Source: Halanaerobiales bacterium (lineage in GTDB: Bacteria > Bacillota > Halanaerobiia > Halanaerobiales > JADQBU01). From it: a DNA stretch of 15,268 nucleotides. The stretch is from contig JADQBU010000292.1 in the NCBI GenBank assembly GCA_016278435.1, positions 1 to 15,268 on the forward strand. Reading direction: 5' to 3'. The position numbers were made by a program, and so were the translations under genes. Below the pieces are notes generated by a model. That model worked only from the letters and a program-made list of their open reading frames with translations. It was not told where the DNA came from and did no database searches. Below, piece after piece: positions 1-6,496 of this stretch (positions within the stretch are counted from its first letter, which is position 1; every line of letters begins with the position of its first letter).

Positions 1-156
1 ATTAAATTTCAAAAGGTTATTGGTCTGGTTGAACCTGACAGAGTTCAGTTAAATTCTCTGGATAGACCTCCTGTGGAGAGTTGGGTTAAACCGATTTCAG
101 AAAATAGATTGAGAGAAATTGCACAATTTATAGACCGTAATGTGGAAGTGGTTTAG
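1..156 (+). CDS. C-terminal fragment of a probable radical SAM protein
   Basis: An open frame runs from the first base to a TAG at 154-156 and encodes 51 residues; the start lies outside the window. The tail reads V-E-P-D-R-V-Q-L-N-S-L-D-R-P-P and then W-V-K-P-I-S-E-N-R-L. This resembles the end of the radical SAM domain in COG0731-like Fe-S oxidoreductases, where a 'D.vQLNt..RPp....v.pls...l..ia' segment is common. The SAM-cluster cysteines are not in the window, so the family is judged from the tail alone. A 165-base gap separates it from the corrinoid gene, so it is probably a separate unit. Confidence 0.55.
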   Translation: MKFQKVIGLVEPDRVQLNSLDRPPVESWVKPISENRLREIAQFIDRNVEVV

Positions 157-198
157 TTAATTAAATATTTTTAATGTAAAAGAAGGAATTTTAAAGCA

Positions 199-217
199 TA
201 TATTTAAATTAAATATA
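199..217. repeat. 19-bp AT palindrome in the corrinoid gene leader
   Basis: Nine bases on each side of a central A are perfectly inverted (TATATTTAA / TTAAATATA). A second small inverted repeat, TAGATA (216-221) and TATCTA (235-240), overlaps its right edge. The 157-321 gap is very AT-rich, so such symmetry may be chance; an operator is possible. No B12-box or other riboswitch element was recognised in the gap, and no clear -35/-10 pair could be chosen. Confidence 0.3.
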
Positions 218-273
218 GATAAAAAAATTTCTTATATCTAAATAATATTTTAACTTTTCACATTAATAGTTCA

Positions 274-292
274 GTGGAGAATTAAACTCCAC
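274..292 (+). promoter_or_regulatory. Leader hairpin upstream of corrinoid gene
   Basis: GTGGAG (274-279) and CTCCAC (287-292) form a perfect 6-bp stem around the 7-base loop AATTAAA. Two more pairs are possible beyond a bulged C. It lies about 20 bases before the AGGAGG at 312-317. It is followed by a broken T-rich stretch rather than a clean U tract, so it could be a weak terminator for the upstream gene or a 5' stabilising or regulatory hairpin. Confidence 0.4.
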
Positions 293-324
293 CTGTATTT
301 TAAAAATAAAAAGGAGGAATTATG

Positions 325-960
325 ATGGCTGATTTAGAAAATATCGGGAATGCGGTAATTGAAGGAAATGTTGATACTGTAAAGGAGCTTACGAATAAGG
401 CTTTAGAGGATGGTCAGGAACCACTGTCCATTATCAAAGATGGATTAATTGGAGGAATGAATGTTGTAGGTAAGCGCTTCAAGGCTGGAGACATGTTTGT
501 ACCCGAAGTACTGATGGCTGCTAAAGCAATGAAGAGTGGCATGGAGATAGTAAAACCTCTGTTAACTGAAGGAGATATGCCCTCTGCAGGCAAAATTATG
601 ATAGGTACTGTTTCTGGTGATCTGCATGATATCGGAAAAAACCTGGTAGGTATGATGGTGGAAAGTGCAGGACTGGAGCTAATTAATCTAGGTGTTGATA
701 TTTCTGCAGAGGAATTTGCTGAAGAAGTTAAAAAACACAAGCCTGATGTTCTGGGAATGAGTGCCCTGTTAACAACAACTATGCTGGAAATGAAAAATAC
801 AATTGAAGTACTTGAAGAACAGGGATTAAGGGATAATATTAAAATAATAGTAGGTGGTGCACCTGTGACCCAGGATTTTGCCGATGAAATTGGTGCAGAT
901 GGGTGGGCGGCAGATGCTGCTTCTGCTAAAGATTTAGCAATTGAATTGATAGGTAAATAA
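325..960 (+). CDS. mtgC: MtgC/MttC-type methyltransferase corrinoid protein
   Basis: A cobalamin-carrying protein that accepts a methyl group from a methylated substrate and passes it to a second methyltransferase. Numbered from the upstream ATG at 322, residues 1-85 are the helical cap domain and the rest is the Rossmann-type B12 domain. The cobalt-ligating motif D100-x-H102-x-x-G105 is intact. The S-A-L-L-T-T-T-M segment and V-G-G-A-P-V loop match the family, as does the length of about 211 aa. There are two adjacent ATG codons. The AGGAGG at 312-317 is 7 bases from the ATG at 325 but only 4 from the one at 322, so 325 is preferred. The next gene is MtgA-like, which favours a betaine- or methylamine-type methyl donor. 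The substrate-specific methyltransferase (MtgB/MttB) is not in the window, so the substrate, and hence the exact symbol, is uncertain. Confidence 0.85.
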   Translation: MADLENIGNAVIEGNVDTVKELTNKALEDGQEPLSIIKDGLIGGMNVVGKRFKAGDMFVPEVLMAAKAMKSGMEIVKPLLTEGDMPSAGKIMIGTVSGDLHDIGKNLVGMMVESAGLELINLGVDISAEEFAEEVKKHKPDVLGMSALLTTTMLEMKNTIEVLEEQGLRDNIKIIVGGAPVTQDFADEIGADGWAADAASAKDLAIELIGK

Positions 961-1007
961 TTTTTACACTATTATTATGTAGAAAACCAAATATATTTGA
1001 GAAAATG

Positions 1008-1035
1008 CCCGGGTTCGCGTCTGTCTGGACCCGGG
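1008..1035 (+). terminator. GC-rich hairpin downstream of mtgC, no U tract
   Basis: CCCGGGT and ACCCGGG form a perfect 7-bp stem; with G-U pairs the stem reaches 10 bp around an 8-base loop. It stands out in an AT-rich gap about 48 bases after the mtgC stop. TTAAAG follows instead of a run of T, so it is not a classical intrinsic terminator. It may be a leaky terminator or a 3' stabiliser that lets mtgC mRNA accumulate relative to the genes downstream. Confidence 0.5.
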
Positions 1036-1126
1036 TTAAAGTTGCTGAATGACAGTGATGAATTATTTATTATGTAAAATATTACCACAGGCAAAACACG
1101 GCAAACAGAATGAAAAAAATTTTATT

Positions 1127-1158
1127 TTTGCCGGCAAATATAATATAATAGATATAAT
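1127..1158 (+). promoter_or_regulatory. Putative promoter with overlapping 12-bp palindrome
   Basis: A TTGCCG box (1128-1133, four of six matches to TTGACA) lies 19 bases upstream of a perfect TATAAT (1153-1158). Two more TATAAT hexamers occur at 1139-1144 and 1144-1149. The -35 box lies within a perfect palindrome, TTTGCCGGCAAA (1127-1138). GGCAAA recurs at about 1090 and 1100, which suggests an operator. The site would drive mtgA and the long operon behind it. The call rests only on sequence resemblance. Confidence 0.35.
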
Positions 1159-1196
1159 GAAATTTTTTGATCAATTTAAATAAAAACAATTTTAAT

Positions 1197-1241
1197 AGGA
1201 GGTGGGAAGATTACCGGAAATTTACGGTAATTATTATTATG
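1197..1241 (+). promoter_or_regulatory. Distant Shine-Dalgarno with hairpin before mtgA start
   Basis: AGGAGGTG at 1197-1204 is a near-perfect ribosome binding site, but the family-consistent ATG is at 1239, 34 bases later. Between them ATTACCG (1210-1216) and CGGTAAT (1225-1231) form a 7-bp stem with an 8-base loop, extendable by one G-U pair. Folding it out leaves about 10 bases between the site and the ATG, close to normal. No ATG, GTG or TTG lies at a normal distance from the site. Confidence 0.5.
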
Positions 1242-2033
1242 ATTATTATTGGAGAATTAATTAATTCTACTCGCGATGTTATTAAGGAAAAGATCGAGGA
1301 AAAGGACGCTGAATACATCAAGAAGATTGCCAGAGAACAGGTTGAATGTGGAGCAAACTATGTTGATGTTAATTCAGGTGCTTTTGTCTGGGATGAAGTA
1401 GACTACCTGATCTGGCTGGTTGAAACAGTCCAGGAAGTAGTGGATGTTCCTCTTACCCTGGATAGTCCCAATCCAGAAGCATTAAAAAAAGCTGCGGAGA
1501 TCCATAAGGGAATCCCGATGATCAATTCAATTACGGCTGAAAAAGAAAGATATGATGAAATTATGCCGATACTTAAGGAATATAAGAGTGATGTAATTGC
1601 TCTCTGTATCAGTGATGATGGTATGCCTGATAGTGTAGATGATAGATTAAAAATAGCAGAGAAATTAATCGATAGTTTTGAAAAAGAAGACATTGACCTT
1701 GACAGGGTATATCTAGATCCTCTGGTCAAACCAATAAGTGTTAATGGTGAATTTGGCTATCAGGTTCTGGATACAATCCAGAAGATCAGTGAATGGAATA
1801 CAGGTATACACATGACGTGTGGGTTAAGTAATATTTCTTATGGACTACCTAAAAGGTCTCTATTAAATCAGGCTTTTCTTATCATGGCCATGGAACGGGG
1901 TCTGGACTCAGCTATCATTGACCCTACAGATAAAGATATGATAAAATTAATTAAAGCGGCTGAAGTATTATTAAATAAAGATCCATATGGTAAAAATTAC
2001 TTAAAAGCAGTCCGGGCAGGAGAACTTGATTAG
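1239..2033 (+). CDS. mtgA: MtgA-type methylcorrinoid:tetrahydrofolate methyltransferase
   Basis: Predicted to move a methyl group from a methylated corrinoid protein to tetrahydrofolate. It belongs to the pterin-binding TIM-barrel family (dihydropteroate synthase-like, shared with AcsE and MetH). The protein starts M-I-I-I-G-E-L-I-N-S-T-R, the usual MtgA/AcsE N-terminus. D43-V-N-S-G, T-L-D-S-P-N-P, M-I-N-S-I-T-A-E, Y-L-D-P-L-V and G-L-S-N-I-S follow in family order. Length is 264 aa, typical for the family. The frame could extend to a TTG at 1167, but that codon has no ribosome binding site and would add 24 residues foreign to the family, so 1239 is chosen. The nearby corrinoid gene suggests MtgC as partner; AcsE with a CoFeSP partner is less likely because the GELINSTR start is MtgA-like. 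The stop overlaps the TAGGAGGAG ribosome binding site of the next gene. Confidence 0.85.
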   Translation: MIIIGELINSTRDVIKEKIEEKDAEYIKKIAREQVECGANYVDVNSGAFVWDEVDYLIWLVETVQEVVDVPLTLDSPNPEALKKAAEIHKGIPMINSITAEKERYDEIMPILKEYKSDVIALCISDDGMPDSVDDRLKIAEKLIDSFEKEDIDLDRVYLDPLVKPISVNGEFGYQVLDTIQKISEWNTGIHMTCGLSNISYGLPKRSLLNQAFLIMAMERGLDSAIIDPTDKDMIKLIKAAEVLLNKDPYGKNYLKAVRAGELD

Positions 2034-2045
2034 GAGGAGAAATCT

Positions 2046-3092
2046 ATGAGTAAAATTGCCATTGTTGGAGGAGGTATTGCCGGGTTAACCGCTGCTGTCG
2101 AACTGGCGGCAGCCGGTAACCGGGTATTAATAATTGAAAAAGGCAGTGAAATAGGTGGAAATGTAGAGAGTTATGGATGTAAAGCGGTGGATATCTGTAC
2201 AAAGTGTAATCTCTGTCTTGTTGATGATATAATTAATGATGTAAGTTCTTCTAAAAACATTGAAATATTGTACCGGACCAGTATTAATGATTTTAGAGGA
2301 AAAACAGGGGATTATACACTGGGTATTGAAACAGATGGTGAGTTATATTCGGTTGATAATCTGGAGTATATTGTTCTGGCTACCGGTTTTACTAAATGGT
2401 CTGAACTTGAAACAGGTACTCCGGAAGCTTTTAAGGATAACAGAATCCTCTGGGCCAGTGAACTGGAAGAGAGTATCAAGAATCGGATTGACAGGGAAAA
2501 TGGTCAGGATGTAATTGACCTGGGATATTCACCAGAATCAGTTGTATTTATACAATGTAATGGTTCCAGAAATATGCAGGAAAAAGCACGCTACTGTTCA
2601 CGGATTTGTTGTGGCTATAATTACCGGATGGCCAGAGTTTTAAAGCATTATTATCCTGAAGTTGATATTAATATGTTTTATATGGATATTCAGGAAGGTG
2701 GATTTATTCAGGACATTTCATTTTCAGATTTAGCTGAAAATGATATAGGTTGTATTAATTGCAAACCGGTCAGAATTGAAAAAAATGATAATAATTTAAT
2801 CTTACACTATGAAAATCAATTAACTGGCAAGACTGAATCAATTGCAACTGACTTAATTGTGTTGTCAGAAGGTGTGCATGCAAATGAGGTAAATGAAAAA
2901 TGGGCGGATTTGTTTAACCTCCAGATTGATGATTATGGATTTTTGATGCCCATTGAATCTGAGGAACAAACAGGGATTTTTCTGGCAGGTACAGTTAAAG
3001 GTCCTAAAGATATTGCCGGTACTATAAGTGATAGCAAAAATATTGCTTATAGAATTAAAAATGCAAGAAATCTCTCAAAGTCAGGAGGATAA
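2046..3092 (+). CDS. Half-length HdrA/QmoA-like FAD, Fe-S protein
   Basis: A soluble flavoprotein of the heterodisulfide reductase A family, 348 aa, close to QmoA in size rather than full HdrA. The FAD-binding G8-G9-G10-x-x-G13 is followed by E31. C171, C184, C188 and C189 have the C-x12-C-x3-C-C layout that holds the flavin-adjacent [4Fe-4S] cluster in HdrA. An extra group C45, C51, C54, C57 sits just after the FAD motif and could bind another cluster. The HdrA C-terminal signature G-I-F-L-A-G-x-x-K-G-P-K-D-I is present. The C-terminal ferredoxin domain of HdrA is missing. The next gene begins four bases later and looks like the remaining half of an HdrA, so the two may form one split HdrA. 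Likely role: electron relay in the MetVF complex. Confidence 0.75.
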   Translation: MSKIAIVGGGIAGLTAAVELAAAGNRVLIIEKGSEIGGNVESYGCKAVDICTKCNLCLVDDIINDVSSSKNIEILYRTSINDFRGKTGDYTLGIETDGELYSVDNLEYIVLATGFTKWSELETGTPEAFKDNRILWASELEESIKNRIDRENGQDVIDLGYSPESVVFIQCNGSRNMQEKARYCSRICCGYNYRMARVLKHYYPEVDINMFYMDIQEGGFIQDISFSDLAENDIGCINCKPVRIEKNDNNLILHYENQLTGKTESIATDLIVLSEGVHANEVNEKWADLFNLQIDDYGFLMPIESEEQTGIFLAGTVKGPKDIAGTISDSKNIAYRIKNARNLSKSGG

Positions 3093-3096
3093 GTAA

Positions 3097-4452
3097 ATGT
3101 ATGATGTAGTTTTTATAGGTAATGATATTAAATCTCCTTCATTGAGTTCCTTTCAGATTAATCCAGCTCAGCTACTAACAGCCCGGGGGGAAATCGGGAA
3201 CTTCTACCTGAAATATAAAGATGATAAGGAAGATTTAAATGAAGTTGAGACCAGAGCAGTAGTAATAAACATTGAAGCTGAAAAGGAAACCCCTGCTACC
3301 GGTTTATTATCATTTGAGCGAAATCTGGATAATATTTTAAGGAATACCAGGAAAGATTATATTGTTATAGTTCAGGATTATAATGAACTGGCTCCCGCCA
3401 TTGTCAGTAAAGAAGGGCTGGAGAAAGCGATAGATATCAGGAAAAGGTTTCCTGATTTAAATGTTTATTATTTTTACCGCTCAATGCGTTTTATTGATAA
3501 TAATGACAGAAGATTTGAGCAGGCAAGAAAAATGGGAATTGTATTTTTAAAATATGAAAGGGATAATTTGAAAATAACAGATTCCAGAGAACTAATTTAC
3601 AACCGGGAAGATATTAATTTAAAGCTCAAAGATAATATAATAATGGCTCCAGAATTAAAACCAGCTGCTGTACTGGACAGAGTTGCCAGGATTTTTAACC
3701 TGAGAAAGAGTGAAAAAGGTTATTTACAGCCGGAAAATATATATCTACAACCTACTCTCAGCGGTAAACGTGGAGTTTATGTCCTGGGTGGAGCCCGGGG
3801 TACTACAGGTTATTCTAATCTTACAGATGAAGTTGAATTTACACTTAATGAAATCAGGAATAAAACTATAGACCCAGTGATTGAGCAAGAAAGAGTAGTA
3901 GATGACCAGAAGTGTATTCTCTGTTATAATTGTTACCGTATCTGTAATCATGGTGCTATTGAACGGGATGAAGTACTGGATGCTATGAAGATTAATTATC
4001 TTGCCTGTCAGGGTTGTAATGCCTGTATTGCCAGATGTCCTGCTGGGGCAATTTCCATTGCCGGGTCTGAAGATAAAAAGCAGAGCAAGGGTTTAAAAGT
4101 AATGATGTGTGAAAACTCTGCTCAACCAGCCTGGAAGAAAGCTGGAAATAAGGTCAGGACTGCCTTGAATCTTGAAATAGAGGAAATTCCATGTGCCTGC
4201 AGTATTAAAAAAGAGGATTTATTTAACCATCTTAGCAATCCAGAGAATAGATTACTGATACTGGGTTGTTTTGAAGAGTCCTGTAAACATATCAATGGTG
4301 ATAAGAGAGGACAGCAGGTCGTTGATGAGGTTAAGGCAACTCTGGAAAAACTGGATCTGAATCCGGAAAGGCTGACTTTTAAAAGGCTTTCACCAAGGAT
4401 GACTGCAGATCTTGAATACTTTCTTTCTGCCTGGAAGGAGGATAGCTTATGA
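3097..4452 (+). CDS. Degenerate HdrA domain fused to ferredoxin and MvhD-like domains
   Basis: A 451-aa electron-transfer protein. Residues 1 to about 255 follow the HdrA fold order (a Y-Y-F-Y-R-S-M-R stretch, F-E-Q-A-R-K-M-G-I-V-F, then V-L-G-G-A-R-G-T). However, the N-terminal GxGxxG FAD motif is absent and the YCSxxCC cluster motif has no cysteines. Two intact [4Fe-4S] motifs follow at C273/276/279/283 and C304/307/310/314. The last ~115 residues resemble MvhD, with C338, C366, C368 and C391-x4-C396 (G-C-F-E-E-S-C-K-H), although one cysteine of the usual first pair is lost. The HdrA-ferredoxin-MvhD order is that of QmoB. The ribosome binding site AGGAGG (3083-3088) is 8 bases from the ATG. 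The stop overlaps the metV start (ATGA). Probably a connector between MetVF and the half-HdrA; its redox partner is unknown. Confidence 0.65.
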   Translation: MYDVVFIGNDIKSPSLSSFQINPAQLLTARGEIGNFYLKYKDDKEDLNEVETRAVVINIEAEKETPATGLLSFERNLDNILRNTRKDYIVIVQDYNELAPAIVSKEGLEKAIDIRKRFPDLNVYYFYRSMRFIDNNDRRFEQARKMGIVFLKYERDNLKITDSRELIYNREDINLKLKDNIIMAPELKPAAVLDRVARIFNLRKSEKGYLQPENIYLQPTLSGKRGVYVLGGARGTTGYSNLTDEVEFTLNEIRNKTIDPVIEQERVVDDQKCILCYNCYRICNHGAIERDEVLDAMKINYLACQGCNACIARCPAGAISIAGSEDKKQSKGLKVMMCENSAQPAWKKAGNKVRTALNLEIEEIPCACSIKKEDLFNHLSNPENRLLILGCFEESCKHINGDKRGQQVVDEVKATLEKLDLNPERLTFKRLSPRMTADLEYFLSAWKEDSL

Positions 4453-5126
4453 TAGTAGGAGAACAAAAAAATATTGATGAAATTGCTGCCATGCTAGAAA
4501 AGGAAGATTTTGATAATCTACTGATTACCGGCTGTGGTACCTGTGTTACTGTAAGTATGGCCGGAGGTGAAAGAGAGGTCAACGCCCTGGCTGAAATATT
4601 GCAAGCATATTTTGCCAGTAAAAATAAAAATGTTAAAATCCAGAAAGCAACTGTCAAGAGGCAGTGTGATTTTGAGTTTCTTGATGACCTTGAGAATGAG
4701 GTTGACAGTACTGGTTTAGTTTTATCGCTGGGCTGTGGGGTAGGAGTTCAACACCTGGCCGAAAGATTTCCCGATAAAGTGGTTTTGCCGGGTTTAAATA
4801 CATCCTTTTACGGAGCAGTAACCAACACCGGTGAACTGGCAGAACGCTGTATTGGCTGTGGAAACTGTGTGCTGGATGAATATCATGGAGTCTGTCCGAT
4901 TGCCAGATGTTCCAAGAGTCTTCTGAACGGTCCCTGTGGCGGTTCACAGGACGGGAAATGTGAAGTGGATCCAGAAATTGATTGTGGCTGGCAGTTAATC
5001 TATGACCGGGTAAAGAGATTAAATAAGCTGGAGGTTGTAACTGGTTATCATGAACCTAAAGACTGGCAGACATACAGGGATGGTGGTCCCAGAAAACATG
5101 TTAATAAAGAATACTTTGGTAATTGA
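4449..5126 (+). CDS. metV: MetV, methylene-THF reductase partner subunit
   Basis: A 225-aa Fe-S/zinc-binding subunit that pairs with MetF in acetogens and links it to electron carriers. The family-typical C-terminal part begins with C134-I-G-C137-G-N-C140. It continues with C-P-I-A-R-C, then L-L-N-G-P-C-G-G-S and D-G-K-C-E-V, and ends near D-C-G-W-Q-L-I-Y. The N-terminal half has G-C-G-T-C and L-G-C-G-V-G-V-Q, also usual for MetV. The start ATG overlaps the preceding stop, with AGGAGG at 4436-4441, 7 bases upstream, so translation is probably coupled. metF follows immediately. In Moorella the same pair is found with hdrCBA and mvhD, and here the corresponding genes follow directly. Confidence 0.9.
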   Translation: MIVGEQKNIDEIAAMLEKEDFDNLLITGCGTCVTVSMAGGEREVNALAEILQAYFASKNKNVKIQKATVKRQCDFEFLDDLENEVDSTGLVLSLGCGVGVQHLAERFPDKVVLPGLNTSFYGAVTNTGELAERCIGCGNCVLDEYHGVCPIARCSKSLLNGPCGGSQDGKCEVDPEIDCGWQLIYDRVKRLNKLEVVTGYHEPKDWQTYRDGGPRKHVNKEYFGN

Positions 5127-5137
5127 AAGGAGAATCG

Positions 5138-6064
5138 ATGATGCCTGAAATAAAATCATTACTCAAAAAAAGATTAGAAGCAGGTCAATTTGTTGTCTGC
5201 AGTGAATTGGGACCACCAATAGGAGCAGATCCGGAATTCATCAGGGAAAAGGCCAGGAGATTAAAGGGTTATGTGGATGCTACTAATGTAACCGATAATC
5301 AAACTGCAATTGTTAGAATGTCGAGTATAGCTGCTGCCAGGATTGCAGCCGATGAAGGTCTGGAAATGATTATCCAGGTTACAGCCCGTGATCGGAACCG
5401 GATAGGTATACAAAGTGATATTCTGGGAGCCAGTTCCCTGGGTCTGAGGAATGTACTATGTTTGACTGGGGACCATCAGGTCTTTGGTATGGATAAGGGT
5501 GCAAAAAATGTATTTGACCTGGACTCTGTTCAGTTAATAAAAACAGTACATGATATGGTTCATGAAGGTGTACTGCTTAATGGCAAGGAGATGGAAGTTC
5601 CACCCCAGATGTTTATTGGTGGTGCAGCCAATCCTTTTGCTGATCCCTTTGAAATGCAGATGTTAAAGATGATTAAAAAAGTTGAAGCCGGGGTAGAATT
5701 TTTTCAGACTCAGGCTATCTATAATATAGAGAAATTTGAATACTGGATGGAAGAAGTCAGAAAACTTGGTTTACACAAGAAGTCCTATATTTTAGCTGGA
5801 ATATTACCAACAAGATCTGTCAAAGCCCTGAAGATGATGAAAAAACATGTGGCCGGTATGGATGTACCGGATGAGGTAATTGCGCGCATGGAAGCTGCTG
5901 GAGACAAGAAAAAAGAAGGTGTAAAGATGGCGGTTGAGACCATTGAAAGAGTTAAACAAATCGAGGGTGTCAGGGGAGTTCATTTAATGCCTGTTGCCTG
6001 GGAAGAGATAACTCCTGTAGTAGTTGAAGAAGCGGGGCTTTATCCAAGACCGGAGGTGGAATAG
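5138..6064 (+). CDS. metF: Methylenetetrahydrofolate reductase MetF
   Basis: A flavin-dependent TIM-barrel enzyme interconverting methylene-THF and methyl-THF. It has E-L-G-P-P near the N-terminus, the T-A-R-D-R-N-R segment, C-L-T-G-D-H, and the Q-T-Q-A-I-Y segment, all typical of MetF; length is about 308 aa. It has no added domain for pyridine nucleotides, in keeping with bacterial MetF proteins that rely on MetV and further partners. The frame reaches back to a TTG at 5123, but the AAAGGAG at 5127-5132 is inside that stretch. The ATG codons at 5138 and 5141 are at a normal distance, and 5138 is taken here. The stop at 6062-6064 abuts the hdrC ATG. In acetogenesis it reduces methylene-THF; when methyl compounds are oxidised it would run the other way. 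Confidence 0.92.
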   Translation: MMPEIKSLLKKRLEAGQFVVCSELGPPIGADPEFIREKARRLKGYVDATNVTDNQTAIVRMSSIAAARIAADEGLEMIIQVTARDRNRIGIQSDILGASSLGLRNVLCLTGDHQVFGMDKGAKNVFDLDSVQLIKTVHDMVHEGVLLNGKEMEVPPQMFIGGAANPFADPFEMQMLKMIKKVEAGVEFFQTQAIYNIEKFEYWMEEVRKLGLHKKSYILAGILPTRSVKALKMMKKHVAGMDVPDEVIARMEAAGDKKKEGVKMAVETIERVKQIEGVRGVHLMPVAWEEITPVVVEEAGLYPRPEVE

Positions 6065-6496
6065 ATGGATAAAAAATTCAAAAAAGAAGTTAGTAATAGA
6101 CCGGGTGGGGAAAATATAAATTTCTGTTTTAGCTGTGGCAGCTGTACTGCAACCTGCCCTATCAGCGAACTTGATGATTCATACAATCCGCGTCTAATAA
6201 TCAAGAAGATATTGCTGGGTTATAAAGAAGAAGTACTGCAGAGTGATGACCTATGGAAATGTATTCAATGCCACCGTTGTGTTGCACACTGCCCCCAGAA
6301 TGTAAAATTCGCCTATATTATGCAGGTATTACGGAATATAAGTATTGAGGAAGGTTATTATCCAGACTCAATGCTGAAAGACGTAACTGCTCTTGACCGT
6401 AGCCTGCGTCAATACAGGACAGAATTAATCAAAAATAAAAAAGATTTAAAAGAAGTAATTTCTGAACTGGCCGGGGGTGATGAAAAAGATGGTTAA
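6065..6496 (+). CDS. hdrC: HdrC-like two-[4Fe-4S] protein
   Basis: A 143-aa soluble ferredoxin-like subunit passing electrons from HdrA. Cluster motifs are C21-x2-C24-x2-C27-x3-C31-P and C66-x2-C69-x2-C72-x3-C76-P. The C-F-S-C-G-S-C-T-A-T-C-P and C-I-Q-C-H-R-C-V-A-H-C-P patterns are characteristic of HdrC. No transmembrane segment is visible, unlike DsrK/HmeD relatives. It lacks the CCG domains of HdrB, and no separate hdrB follows, so the usual heterodisulfide-reducing partner is absent. GGAGGTG (6052-6058) sits 6 bases before the ATG. The end overlaps the start of hdrA. Confidence 0.85.
   Translation: MDKKFKKEVSNRPGGENINFCFSCGSCTATCPISELDDSYNPRLIIKKILLGYKEEVLQSDDLWKCIQCHRCVAHCPQNVKFAYIMQVLRNISIEEGYYPDSMLKDVTALDRSLRQYRTELIKNKKDLKEVISELAGGDEKDG

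Noticed and set aside
157..321. Cobalamin riboswitch before the corrinoid gene
   Set aside because: No B12-box-like or other conserved core was seen, and the gap is too AT-rich and short for one.
414..740. 108-codon minus-strand frame across the corrinoid gene
   Set aside because: Serine/isoleucine/proline-rich mirror of a clearly conserved plus-strand protein; no motif or ribosome binding site.
1167..1238. N-terminal extension of mtgA from TTG
   Set aside because: No ribosome binding site before 1167, and the extra residues span the ribosome binding site and hairpin; the family starts at M-I-I-I-G-E-L-I-N.
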